32,703 bases of DNA from Enterobacterales bacterium (GTDB lineage Bacteria; Pseudomonadota; Gammaproteobacteria; Enterobacterales; Enterobacteriaceae): the NCBI GenBank assembly GCA_015654925.1, contig JAATFX010000125.1:1-32703 (forward strand), read 5' to 3'. The translations under genes and the position numbers were made by a program. Under the pieces are notes generated by a model. The model was not told the DNA's origin and did not search any database. It saw only the letters and a program-made list of their open reading frames with translations. Position 1 is the stretch's first letter; each line of letters begins with the position of its first letter. Of this stretch, positions 23,921 to 31,848 are shown piece after piece.

Positions 23921-24198
23921 AGCAGGATTGGCATTCGATAGATATCATTGCGGCTTTACGTAAGAAGGGAACCTGCATGGCCGCGGTGTCCCGTGCTGCC
24001 GGTCTGAGTTCTTCTACTCTAGCTAATGCTTTTACTAGGCCCTGGCCCAAAGGTGAAGGACTGATTGCCGGGGCGCTGGGCATGCCGCCGGAAGATATTT
24101 GGCCGAGCCGTTATTTTAATCAAGAGGGTGAGAGAATAGTACGGGTGTTAAGAAATAAGCAACCTGAAAAATTTTATAAAACTATAACCGGAAATTGA
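23911..24198 (+). CDS. Ner-like winged-helix DNA-binding protein (Nlp/SfsB family)
   Basis: 95 residues. It shares with Mu Ner and E. coli SfsB (Nlp) the text DWHSIDIIAALRKKGTCMAAVSRAAGLSSSTLANAFTRPWPKGEGLIAGALGMPPEDIWPSRYF in segments: DWHS.DIIAAL, AGLSSSTLANA, PWPKGE and IWPSRY. The recognition helix is around residues 31-40. Ner represses early transposition genes in phage Mu; chromosomal relatives affect sugar-use genes. The ATG overlaps the Ash-like frame, so it is probably expressed from the same leader. No phage structural genes follow, so it is most likely a remnant regulator. Confidence 0.88.
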   Translation: MCIKQDWHSIDIIAALRKKGTCMAAVSRAAGLSSSTLANAFTRPWPKGEGLIAGALGMPPEDIWPSRYFNQEGERIVRVLRNKQPEKFYKTITGN

Positions 24199-24247
24199 TG
24201 AGTAATACGGCTTGGCCAACATGTTTGTTAAATGACCTAATCTAATT

Positions 24248-24277
24248 AAAACCCGGAGCACACTTTCTCCGGGTTTT
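24248..24277. terminator. Bidirectional Rho-independent terminator
   Basis: AAAACCCGGAG (24248-24258) pairs perfectly with CTCCGGGTTTT (24267-24277). It lies 50 bp after the Ner-like gene and faces the GST gene end from the other side. Confidence 0.85.
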
Positions 24278-24358
24278 CAGTGTCAGTAATGCTTGGTTTG
24301 CCTTGGGGTAATTAAACCAGCCCACGCCACTCTTGCTGGCATCCTCTTACGGATAAGG

Positions 24359-25000
24359 TTATAGCACCCTTAATTCTTCATATGCGACCATCACATGTTC
24401 CTGATAAGCCGGGCGGCAGGCCAAGCGATGATAATACTCATCCAGGTAAGGCAGCGTGGGGCGGGGGATATCGATATCATAATAGCGATAAAGAATATGC
24501 CCGAACTGAATGTCAGCCAAGGTAAAATCATCGCCGGCCAGATAATGGTGCGCGGATAAACGTTTTTCGGCAATATTCAGCAGGGCCGCCAGTTTTTCCG
24601 CCGCGGCATTAATCGCCTGTTGATCTCGATGTTGAGGCGCGGTCCGCACTACGCGCCAGAATATCGGCGCGGTGAAACCAAGCGCTACATTAATTTTGGA
24701 CCACTCCGCCCACATATCCACCTGCGATCGGCGGCCAGCATCCTGCGGCCAAAAAGACCTATCGCCATAACGCGCGGCAAGATAGCGCAAAATAGCGCCG
24801 GTTTCCCATATAGCCGTGTCCTCATCATCTTTCAACACCGGGACGGTACCGTTGGGATTCATGGCTAAAAATTCCGGCGTATCATTGCCGCCGTGCTTGT
24901 GCCCGACATCATAGCGCCGATAGTCAAGCGCCAGCTCGCCAACGCACCACATCAGCGCCTGTACATTGGACGAGGTTTTCCTTCCCCAGATTTGTAGCAT
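24359..25000 (-). CDS. Glutathione S-transferase
   Basis: 213 residues from the ATG at 25000, which has AGGAG 7 nt upstream; the frame begins further back without such a site. N-terminal thioredoxin-like domain: WGRKTSSNVQALMWCVGEL (glutathione-binding Ser in TSSNVQ), NPNGTVPVL and WETGAILRYLAARYG (the Glu-x-x-Ala-Ile segment). C-terminal helical domain from about 85, with YLAGDDFTLADIQFG. It conjugates glutathione to electrophiles or reduces peroxides; substrate unknown. It is downstream of the MFS gene on the same strand. Confidence 0.92.
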   Translation of the reverse strand: MLQIWGRKTSSNVQALMWCVGELALDYRRYDVGHKHGGNDTPEFLAMNPNGTVPVLKDDEDTAIWETGAILRYLAARYGDRSFWPQDAGRRSQVDMWAEWSKINVALGFTAPIFWRVVRTAPQHRDQQAINAAAEKLAALLNIAEKRLSAHHYLAGDDFTLADIQFGHILYRYYDIDIPRPTLPYLDEYYHRLACRPAYQEHVMVAYEELRVL

Positions 25001-25163
25001 CAACAATCTCCTGACGATAACTGGAATCACAGACGGTCGGTGTGTTGCAATTCATCCTATCAGAAACGAAATGCCTTTACGCTCGCCATGCTTACCGCAT
25101 ACGCGGCGCTACATCATGCGGATGAGTGGCATGTCAGTGCAAAACTTCCCCGCGCCAGTCCGA

Positions 25164-26372
25164 TCACCCTGACTGACCGCTTTGCGTCCGCGGATGGCCT
25201 GACCGTATCTGTCGAAGGTAAAGCGCCATCAGTAAACCAACAACCGCCGCAATAGCGCCAACCAGAAATGCGCTGCCATAACCCGCGCGGTCAGCAATAA
25301 GCCCTGCCAGCGGACCAGTCAGTCCATAAGCCAGATCCTGGAAGGCGATGAAACCGCCTAAAGCCGCGCCGCGCAAGTGGGGCGGGATCAGATGTACGAC
25401 CTCCCGCCCCATGGCCGGAAAAATCATAGAGCAGCCCAGACCGGTAAGGAATGCGCCGACCAGAGCAAGCATCGGGTCGTAGGCCCCCCAGATTAGGAAC
25501 TGTCCAATCGCCTCCATAGCGAGCGATCCAATGGCAACCGATAGGCCGCCTAAACGATCCGGGAGGTGGCCGAAGAGCATCCGCATCAGCACAAAGCCTA
25601 CTCCGAATGTGGTAAAACCAAACGCGGCGCAGCTCCAATGTTGTTCAAGAAAATAAAGGACGAAGAATGCTTCAAGCGCCGCAAAACCAATGCCTTGCAG
25701 GCATACGATAAGCCCATGCCACCTGATTTGGCCTATAACGCTAAAAAACGATGGGCGATCGGTATGGGGGTGCGGGGCGATACCGGGCAGACGCCAGATG
25801 GCCAACAGCCCCAGGCATGGCAGCAGCGCGCTAATGACCATGGTCATCATAAAGCCAAGGCGCTCAAACAACGCCAGGCCAATCGGGGCGCCAACCGCGT
25901 AAGCGCCGTAAACCGCCGCGCCGACGAGCGCCATAACCTTGCCGGATTGAGCCGGCCCGACAATTTCTATGCCCCAGGCCACGATTCCGACACCGGCCAA
26001 ACTCTCGCCCAAGCCAATCAGTAGTCGCCCAATCAGCATTATCAGGTAAGCGGAGGTTGCCGCATCGTAGCGTATCCCGGCGCCTAATGTGACGAGGGTA
26101 CCGGCAGCATAGATAGCTAGACCGCGCGTCACCGCAACTTTAGCGCCCTTGCCATCCGCTAAGTTACCCGCATGCCCGCGGGTGGCGATGGTCGATACAA
26201 AAGCGCTTCCCACCGCCAGCCCGGCCCAGACATTGCCAAGGCCGAGTTGAGCGGTTACGTATACGGATAGAATGGGAATGGGGATGGCGACGCAAAGATA
26301 AGAAATAAACAGAACCGCAGTCAACAGCAGCAGGCGCGACTGCGCGGCTTTTGGTGTTAATGATGTAGCCAT
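25164..26372 (-). CDS. MFS transporter of the YfcJ/YhhS type
   Basis: 402 residues from the ATG at 26372 (MATSLTPKAAQ). About twelve membrane helices. It resembles E. coli YfcJ and YhhS: FISYLCVAIPIPILSVYV, TRGHAGNLADGKGAKVAV (MFS loop motif), GRLLIGLGESLAGVGIVAWGIEIVGPAQSGKVMALVGAAVYGAYAVGAPIG in parts, and GCSMIFPAMGREVV. The family is thought to export sugars or drugs (YhhS-like proteins are linked to arabinose or glyphosate efflux). An 8-bp inverted repeat, CATCGACG/CGTCGATG (26404-26440), lies just upstream. Substrate unknown. Confidence 0.9.
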   Translation of the reverse strand: MATSLTPKAAQSRLLLLTAVLFISYLCVAIPIPILSVYVTAQLGLGNVWAGLAVGSAFVSTIATRGHAGNLADGKGAKVAVTRGLAIYAAGTLVTLGAGIRYDAATSAYLIMLIGRLLIGLGESLAGVGIVAWGIEIVGPAQSGKVMALVGAAVYGAYAVGAPIGLALFERLGFMMTMVISALLPCLGLLAIWRLPGIAPHPHTDRPSFFSVIGQIRWHGLIVCLQGIGFAALEAFFVLYFLEQHWSCAAFGFTTFGVGFVLMRMLFGHLPDRLGGLSVAIGSLAMEAIGQFLIWGAYDPMLALVGAFLTGLGCSMIFPAMGREVVHLIPPHLRGAALGGFIAFQDLAYGLTGPLAGLIADRAGYGSAFLVGAIAAVVGLLMALYLRQIRSGHPRTQSGQSG

Positions 26373-26537
26373 AGTATTCTCAGTATTCTTCGGACTGTAC
26401 CCGCATCGACGAAAAGCAATACCATGCATTTCCGTCGATGACAGGCGCTGGTTGCGTTGAATAACGTTGAACGCTTACGGCCTGAAAAATCTGGCGATAT
26501 TACCAAAGGCGCATACTTGGCCCGGACTCACACCTGG

Positions 26538-27278
26538 TCAATTGCGGCCCCCATTCGCCTTAATCACCTGTCCGTTGATCCAGCCGCTTTGCGCGCTGGC
26601 TAAAAATGACACGATACGGGCGATATCCTCGGGTTCACCGAGTCTGCCCAGCGGGATGTCGTTGATCAGGCGCTTGATTAATTCTTCGGGCCGGTCGGCA
26701 AAAAGCAACTCGGTAGCCACAGGACCCGGCGCAACCGCATTAACGGTAACGCCGCGCGAACCCAGTTCTTTGGCGAGGGTATGCGTCAGCGCTTCCACCG
26801 CCGCCTTGGTCGCCGCGTAGATGCCATGGCCAGGGAGGTAGTTGCCGATAATGCTCGTCGATAGGCTGATGATGCGCCCGCCGTCGCGCACGCGCCTGGC
26901 CCCCTCGCGCATACCGTTGAACGTGCCCGTGAGGTTGACCGCAATCAGGCGCTGGTAATCTTCGTCAGTTACCTGCGATAGCGGCGACATCTTGCTGACC
27001 CCGGCATTATTTACCAGGACATCTACGGGGCCGTACTCGGCCTCTGCCCGGTCGAACAGCATCTTGATCGCCGATGCATCGGCGACGTCTGCTTTAATCG
27101 CTTTCGCGCGCCCGCCGGACGCCGCTATGACGGCAACCACCGCCTCAGCATCGGTGGCGCTGGCACAATAGTTGACGATGGTCTGAAAACCATCCGCCGC
27201 CAGCCGCTTGGCCAGCGCCGCGCCGATACCTTTGGAGGCCCCGGTTACGATGGCGGTGCGATTTTCTTGGTTCATCAT
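26538..27278 (-). CDS. Short-chain dehydrogenase/reductase (SDR)
   Basis: 246 residues from the ATG at 27278; the AAGGA directly abuts an earlier ATG (27284), so 27278 or 27275 is the likely start. Classical SDR motifs, numbered from 27284: TGASKGIG (14-21), NNAG (92-95), Ser142 in SLSTS, Tyr156-x-x-x-Lys160 in YAATK, and the PGPVATELL segment. It is close to FabG-like reductases; the C-terminus ends NGQVIKANGGRN as in that group. It probably reduces a small ketone or aldehyde with NADP(H). Divergent from the TetR gene and likely controlled by it. Confidence 0.92.
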   Translation of the reverse strand: MMNQENRTAIVTGASKGIGAALAKRLAADGFQTIVNYCASATDAEAVVAVIAASGGRAKAIKADVADASAIKMLFDRAEAEYGPVDVLVNNAGVSKMSPLSQVTDEDYQRLIAVNLTGTFNGMREGARRVRDGGRIISLSTSIIGNYLPGHGIYAATKAAVEALTHTLAKELGSRGVTVNAVAPGPVATELLFADRPEELIKRLINDIPLGRLGEPEDIARIVSFLASAQSGWINGQVIKANGGRN

Positions 27279-27401
27279 ATACATTCCTTAAATTGGAAAT
27301 TTGCGCCGTTATCAGATCCTGACCGAGCGGAGCACTGCACGGGCAACCCATAAGTACCGACAGATCGAACAAGGCGCTCGTTTATTAATTAATCAAGAAT
27401 A

Positions 27402-27415
27402 CGATTAATTAATCG
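27402..27415. promoter_or_regulatory. TetR operator candidate O1 (palindrome)
   Basis: CGATTAATTAATCG, a perfect 14-bp palindrome about 125 bp upstream of the SDR start. Confidence 0.55.
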
Positions 27416-27675
27416 CATTTCCAATTCGCATTCCTTTTGCCTCGCCAATCGTCCATGATCGGTGGCGCAATTCAATGTATTTACTAAAAAAAGTGGCCGG
27501 GTTGGGCCGCTCGGCCGGACCCGCAACCGCGATTTATACAGTCGCTGCTCAGGTTTGGCGACGGTGCTCGTTAAGCCATCGCCGTGAAGGCTGGTCAGCC
27601 CGAATTTTCGCTAAATTTGAGTGCTGGGTTGACGCAAGGCTGAAACAGGATGAATAATTCGCCCCGCCAGATTAT

Positions 27676-27693
27676 GATTAATTCATCGCATTT
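27676..27693. promoter_or_regulatory. TetR operator candidate O2
   Basis: GATTAATTCATCGCATTT matches 27403-27420 at 17 of 18 bases and sits between the likely promoter and start of the TetR gene, the usual place for autorepression. Confidence 0.55.
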
Positions 27694-27716
27694 TCATTAC
27701 GCACCGGTATTCATTC

Positions 27717-28343
27717 ATGACCAGCCTCCCGTCACCGCGCATTTCCTCGCGCAAACAGCCGAAACAGGCCCGTTCTACTGAACTCGTAGCCGCGATCCTT
27801 GAGGCCGCAGCCCAGGTGTTGGCGACGGAGGGCGCAAACAGGTTCACTACCGCGCGGGTAGCTGAGCAAGCGGGTATAAGCATTGGATCGCTGTATCAGT
27901 ACTTTCCGAACAAGGCTGCGATCCTCTTTCGGCTCCAAAGCGACGAATGGCGGCAGACGACGGAAATGCTGGGCAGTATTCTTGAAGATGCCGGCAGTCC
28001 CCCGCTGCAACGGCTACGCAGTCTGGTTCACGCTTTTATTCGTTCCGAATGTGAAGAAGCCGAGATGCGCGTGGCGCTTAGCGATGCCGCCCCGCTGTAT
28101 CGCGACGCACCCGAGGCCCAGGAGGCGCGGTCGTCGGCAACGCGCGCCATGCAGGCCTTCTTGCAGCAAGCGCTGCCCAAGGCGACACCGCAAAACTGCG
28201 AACTGGCCGCGGATTTGATCGGCACGACGCTCAGCGCCGCGGGAAAGCATTTTTCGGAAAGTCCCCGTACACCAGCGGAAATCGGTGCCTACGCGGATGC
28301 CATGGCGGATATGTTCTGTGCTTACCTGGAAAAGCTTGAGTAG
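27717..28343 (+). CDS. TetR/AcrR-family repressor
   Basis: 208 residues. The N-terminal HTH has RSTELVAAILEAAAQVLATEG and FTTARVAEQAGISIGSLYQYFPNKAAILFRL (residues about 20-70), the classical TetR pattern, with a helical ligand domain after it. It is divergent from the SDR gene, with operator-like repeats in the shared region. The likely regulon is its own gene plus SDR, and possibly MFS and GST downstream (inference). The inducer is unknown. Confidence 0.93.
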   Translation: MTSLPSPRISSRKQPKQARSTELVAAILEAAAQVLATEGANRFTTARVAEQAGISIGSLYQYFPNKAAILFRLQSDEWRQTTEMLGSILEDAGSPPLQRLRSLVHAFIRSECEEAEMRVALSDAAPLYRDAPEAQEARSSATRAMQAFLQQALPKATPQNCELAADLIGTTLSAAGKHFSESPRTPAEIGAYADAMADMFCAYLEKLE

Positions 28344-28473
28344 GGGGACGACATATATACCCGCATCGGGGACCGCGTGCCGTTTATCCGAAGGCTGAGC
28401 AACTTGGGGCGGCTGTAACGGCTTCATCGGTTACTCAATATCGTCCATCGGCAACCGCCCCCAAGACCTGAAT

Positions 28474-29466
28474 TCAGTCATCCATCACGCCGAGATCGCC
28501 CTCGGCTTGTTGAATAGTAGACTTGGGGTGTGCGACACGTTCGTGAATATGTGCGGTCGGCGTACGGTCGATCAGGAGACTAAGCAGTTCCGGTCGGTTG
28601 TAGTGGCCGACCGGGTCCATCAGCATCTTACGCCGGTCGATCAGCGTGAAATCAAGATCGGCGATAACCTCGCCTTCTCCGGTGCGAAGCGGTTCGCTTA
28701 GCAACATGCCGTCGGGGGCCACGATCGCGGTGAAGCAACCACCCGATATGGGGCCGATAGCGCATCCCGTGTCCTTCATTATTTGCGCCTGCTGATCGGC
28801 GTCCAGCCACGCCGTTGCGTTCACGACGAAAGCCCCTGACTCCTGGGCGTGCTGGCGAATATTGATTTCCATCCTTTGGGCAAATCCTTCGCCGAAGGCG
28901 GAACCCGGATACATGGCCGAATGAATTTGCTCGCCATCAGCCATCAACGCATAACGGGCCAGCGGATTATTGTGCTCAAAGCATGCCAACTGGCCGATAC
29001 GGCCGACCTTGCTGTCGACCGCGCGCAGACCAGATCCGTCACCCTGACCCCAGATCATGCGCTCGAAATGAGTGGGGGTAATTTTGCGGCGGCGCTGGAT
29101 CAAGGTGCCATCGGCATCGAACAACAACTGCGTGTTATACAGGGTGCCCCCGTCCCGCTCATTGACGCCGATGGACACCACCATGCCCGCCTTCCGCGCG
29201 GCTTCGCCGATCGCATCAGTCGCGGCTGATGGCACGGTCACGGCTTGATCGAGCAATCTTAAATGCTCGTTCCCATAAAGGAGCTGCACGCCCGTCTGAA
29301 CTGCGGAAAAATAGGGGTAGTACGGTACGATGGTTTCCGGAAACGTCGCGAACTCCACCCCTCGCTGGCCAAGTTCGAGGATCTTCCGCACGACCTTTTC
29401 AACGGTTCCCTCGCGACTATAGAGGACCGGGCTGATCTGAACTGCGGCGGCTTTGACGATTTTCAT
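28474..29466 (-). CDS. Nitrilase (Nit6803-like, aliphatic/aryl nitrile hydrolysis)
   Basis: 330 residues from the ATG at 29466, with GGAG six bases ahead. Catalytic triad visible: Glu44 in FPETIVPYYPYF, Lys128 in RRRKITPTHFERMIWG, and Cys162 in LACFEHNNPLARYALM. The Cys-x-Glu-His context and ARYALM are typical of true bacterial nitrilases (Nit6803 has CWEH) rather than amidases, and the C-terminal tail after GHYNRPELLSLLID is of normal length. It converts a nitrile to the acid and ammonia. A tautomerase lies upstream, and a GlxA-type regulator is divergent. Substrate unknown. Confidence 0.93.
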   Translation of the reverse strand: MKIVKAAAVQISPVLYSREGTVEKVVRKILELGQRGVEFATFPETIVPYYPYFSAVQTGVQLLYGNEHLRLLDQAVTVPSAATDAIGEAARKAGMVVSIGVNERDGGTLYNTQLLFDADGTLIQRRRKITPTHFERMIWGQGDGSGLRAVDSKVGRIGQLACFEHNNPLARYALMADGEQIHSAMYPGSAFGEGFAQRMEINIRQHAQESGAFVVNATAWLDADQQAQIMKDTGCAIGPISGGCFTAIVAPDGMLLSEPLRTGEGEVIADLDFTLIDRRKMLMDPVGHYNRPELLSLLIDRTPTAHIHERVAHPKSTIQQAEGDLGVMDD

Positions 29467-29484
29467 TGCATGCTCCATTAATGA

Positions 29485-29507
29485 TAAAGAAGGGCGCAAT
29501 GCACCCT
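29485..29507 (-). other. Hairpin just upstream of the nitrilase
   Basis: On the minus strand AAGGGTGC pairs with GCGCCCTT (one G-U) over a 3-nt loop, followed by CTTTATC, about 20 bases before the nitrilase start. It could attenuate read-through from the tautomerase gene. The 231-bp gap between the two genes has no frame with family features. Confidence 0.4.
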
Positions 29508-29697
29508 TCCGTTGTTGCGGCTGCAACATTGGTTGACGAAATCAGCTCGATCGATGAAGCACGTGTCCAAGCTCCATGAAGAGCACGAGCAGAACGGAAT
29601 GCCGAACGGCCGTGGCTCTCGTGGGACGGGCTAACGCGCAGTGCGATAGCCTGATCTCGCCGAGAAGGCCGTTGTCCGGTCTCTGAAGGTGCTGCCG

Positions 29698-30222
29698 TCA
29701 AGAATCTCGGGAAAGAGTGTCGGCGGCGCCGACCAACATATCGCGCGCCTTTTCACGCCGCCGCCGCGCCAGACGCTCCCTGGCGGCTTCCAGCTCATGC
29801 TCCCCGGCAATACGGGTATGAATGTTGGCGAGCCTTTGGATTCCGCCTGCAGCGCCCCACTGGCCTTCGGGAATTTCAGTCGGAAACACCCACACGCGCG
29901 GTGCAACCTGCGCAAACGGCACCCCCTCAGCCCGGGCGACGGCCTCGGTAATTTCCCTGATGAGGATCGTGCGCGACGCATCCGTGTATTGGCCCTCCGG
30001 AACCGAAGGAATGATCCTGTATCTGGGCGACGTGAACGGAGCACCGCCAACAAATACCGCGGCGGGCCGATGAAGAAAGAGCAAGGACAGGCTTTGTGCC
30101 ACTTTGTTGTCTGCATCGTATCCTTCGGCACGTATCAGGATGCCGGTCATTTCCTTGATCAGGTGTGCTTCGGCTTCGGGTGTTAACGCGTTTTCAGGGA
30201 TCAGTGCATCGATCATCGGCAT
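29698..30222 (-). CDS. Two-domain tautomerase (4-oxalocrotonate tautomerase superfamily)
   Basis: 174 residues from the ATG at 30222, chosen because the catalytic Pro of this superfamily must follow the initiator Met (MPMIDALIPENAL). A TTG four codons upstream would mask it. Residues 1-65 form one beta-alpha-beta unit (IDALIPENALTPEAEAHLIKEMTGILIR), and a second begins near 70 (PRYRIIPSVPEGQYTDASRTILIREITEAVARAEG) with WVFPTEIPEGQWGAAG. The second domain lacks a processed N-terminal Pro. Such fused tautomerases occur in aromatic and halo-acid breakdown. Upstream of the nitrilase on the same strand. Confidence 0.85.
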   Translation of the reverse strand: MPMIDALIPENALTPEAEAHLIKEMTGILIRAEGYDADNKVAQSLSLLFLHRPAAVFVGGAPFTSPRYRIIPSVPEGQYTDASRTILIREITEAVARAEGVPFAQVAPRVWVFPTEIPEGQWGAAGGIQRLANIHTRIAGEHELEAARERLARRRREKARDMLVGAADTLSRDS

Positions 30223-30324
30223 GGGATCATCCAATCAAGTGTTATTGTGCGAGTACCATCATCGGCGTTGTCAAATGCTTCAACAAGTGGCAGAATAGCC
30301 ATTATTCATGGAAATTAAGACAAA
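30223..30324. promoter_or_regulatory. Divergent tautomerase / GlxA-type regulator control region
   Basis: 102 bp between the two divergent starts; it should hold both promoters and the regulator's site. No clear palindrome was seen. Confidence 0.4.
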
Positions 30325-31389
30325 ATGCCAACCATCCGTTTATGGGTCCACGATGGGATTCTGGCGTCGGGCATAGCCGGACCGATAGATATCCTGCACG
30401 CAGCCAATCGCCTGGCAACCCAGGCAAAAGGACTCTCGTCCGCAGTATCCCCGATATTTAAATGGCGGGTGGAATCACTGGACGGGCTACCGGTGCGCGC
30501 CGCATCAGGACAAAGCATCGCCGTGGATGGCCGCATCGGTGACCGCAGGCGGTCCGACGCTATCGTGGTAGCGGCCCCGTTTGTCGCGGATATGGATACC
30601 TTTCTCGCCCGCCGGGATCAGGTGAACGAATTGTCCTCCGCGCTGCGATGGCAGCATAAGGCGGGAACATTGATTGCCACCTATTGCACCGGTAGCTACC
30701 TGCTGGCGGAAGCGGGACTGCTAGATGGGCGAATAGCCACGACCCACTGGTCCAAGGCCGCAGATTTCTCGCGACGTTATCCTAGGGTCGAACTGCGTTC
30801 ACATGAGTTGTTGACCGAGCAGTCCGGTATTCTGTGCGGCGGTGCCGTGACATCCTATTTGAACCTGGCTGTGAGATTAGTTGATAGGCTTGCCGATGCC
30901 AAACTTGCGATGCTTGTTGCCAAGACCTTACTGATCGACGTCGGCCGGTCGTCACAAGCTTCCTTCGCCAAGTTGATTGACGAACAGGGCCACACGGACG
31001 CGCTTGTCGCGCGTGCGCAACGTCATATGGAGTCGACGCTCCAACAGCCATTTCGAATGTCCGACCTCGCAGCCAACCTGGCGGTCAGTGAACGCACGCT
31101 CCACCGGCGATTTAAGCAAGCGGTGGGCGATTCACCGGTAGGTTACCTCAGAACATTGCGCGTCGAAGTGGCCAAGCGATTGCTGGAGTCGGGGGAAGTT
31201 GACCTAGAGACCATTGCCGAACAGGTCGGCTACGGAGACTTCAGCACCTTCGGCCAGTTGTTCAAACTCAAAACGGGCCTCGGCCCGCGCGAATATCAAC
31301 GGCGATTTGCGTTTGCTTCGGCGCCGATTATACCCGACGCACAAATACTAGCGGAAACCGAAAGTACGCCACGCAACTTTGCGCGCTAA
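30325..31389 (+). CDS. GlxA-type AraC-family regulator with DJ-1/PfpI domain
   Basis: 354 residues. The N-terminal 180 residues are a class I glutamine amidotransferase-like (DJ-1/PfpI) domain: GPIDILHAANRL and TYCTGSYLLAEAGLLDGRIATTHW, with the elbow Cys at 121. The C-terminal part is an AraC double HTH (about 225-335): RMSDLAANLAVSERTLHRRFKQAVGDSPVGYLRTLRVEVAKRLLE and ETIAEQVGYGDFSTFGQLFK. Such regulators control nitrile, carnitine and glycine-betaine genes. The divergent location suggests control of the tautomerase and nitrilase. A tail of about 25 residues follows the HTH. Confidence 0.93.
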   Translation: MPTIRLWVHDGILASGIAGPIDILHAANRLATQAKGLSSAVSPIFKWRVESLDGLPVRAASGQSIAVDGRIGDRRRSDAIVVAAPFVADMDTFLARRDQVNELSSALRWQHKAGTLIATYCTGSYLLAEAGLLDGRIATTHWSKAADFSRRYPRVELRSHELLTEQSGILCGGAVTSYLNLAVRLVDRLADAKLAMLVAKTLLIDVGRSSQASFAKLIDEQGHTDALVARAQRHMESTLQQPFRMSDLAANLAVSERTLHRRFKQAVGDSPVGYLRTLRVEVAKRLLESGEVDLETIAEQVGYGDFSTFGQLFKLKTGLGPREYQRRFAFASAPIIPDAQILAETESTPRNFAR

Positions 31390-31429
31390 AATCGGAATAC
31401 CAAGTATCCGACGGGGCGGGCGCCTGCCG

Positions 31430-31525
31430 GATGGCTCGCCGCATCTCTATTTCGCCGGGTTCGAGGCGCAGAGTTCACTTACCGGAATAGGCTATAGAGC
31501 GGGTCATGCCGCATTCGACAGTTAA
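31430..31525 (+). pseudogene. C-terminal remnant of a flavin monooxygenase-like protein
   Basis: In frame, 31 residues read DGSPHLYFAGFEAQSS then LTGIGYRAGHAAFDS and a stop. The phrase resembles the C-terminal end of NAD(P)/FAD-dependent monooxygenases (LYFxGF...LTGxxREA). No intact upstream part exists; the regulator gene ends 40 bp before. Weakly supported but the pattern is specific. Confidence 0.35.
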
Positions 31526-31540
31526 CAAACTCTGAGCCGG

Positions 31541-31588
31541 TCATCTTCGGGGTAACCCTTCGAAGGAAGTTTGCGAAGATGATTTTTT
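31541..31588 (+). terminator. Probable Rho-independent terminator
   Basis: TCATCTTCG (31541-31549) pairs with CGAAGATGA (31574-31582), followed by six T (31583-31588), about 150 bp downstream of the GlxA-type regulator. Confidence 0.6.
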
Positions 31589-31754
31589 CAGCATACGTTG
31601 CTTTCAGAAGGGAACCGCACAACGCATTTTTAAGCGATATGACTTGGTTGAAAAGATGAACAATATTGTGGCGAAGCGCTATCCGGGGATGTTGGCAGCG
31701 CGATGAAGAGGGCCGGTTTTTTTAGGCCTACAATAGGCAGTGGTGCAAAAATCT

Positions 31755-31788
31755 CATCGCCATTTCATCGCCATCGCCATCGCCATTT
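31755..31788. repeat. CATCGC hexamer repeat
   Basis: CATCGC occurs at 31755, 31766, 31772 and 31778 (the last three in tandem), with CATTT after the first and the last copy. Confidence 0.85.
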
Positions 31789-31796
31789 ACAGGCAC

Positions 31797-31820
31797 AAAA
31801 AAACCAGCTCGGCGGCTGGC
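31797..31820 (-). terminator. Terminator of the tRNA-Ile2 fragment
   Basis: On the minus strand CCAGC (from 31819) pairs with GCTGG over CGCCGA, then seven T (31803-31797). It follows the tRNA 3' end by 29 bp, as expected of the native ileX terminator. Confidence 0.8.
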
Positions 31821-31848
31821 TTAATTTACTGAATTATAACGTTTTTCT

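Larger units (their letters stand above)
27279..27716. promoter_or_regulatory. Divergent SDR/TetR control region with repeated operators
   Basis: 438 bp. A perfect palindrome CGATTAATTAATCG lies at 27402-27415 within the larger inverted repeat ATTAATTAATC/GATTAATTAAT (27384-27413). An 18-bp copy, GATTAATTCATCGCATTT (27676-27693), repeats 27403-27420 with one mismatch and lies 24 bp before the TetR start. These are candidate operators for the TetR protein. A plus-strand frame at 27475-27657 is not supported. Confidence 0.6.

Noticed and set aside
27475..27657. A 60-residue plus-strand frame between the SDR and TetR genes
   Set aside because: No ribosome site or recognisable family, and it lies in the control region.
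31755..31788. The hexamer repeat as a CRISPR array
   Set aside because: The units are 6 bp and mostly contiguous, with no spacers and no cas genes.
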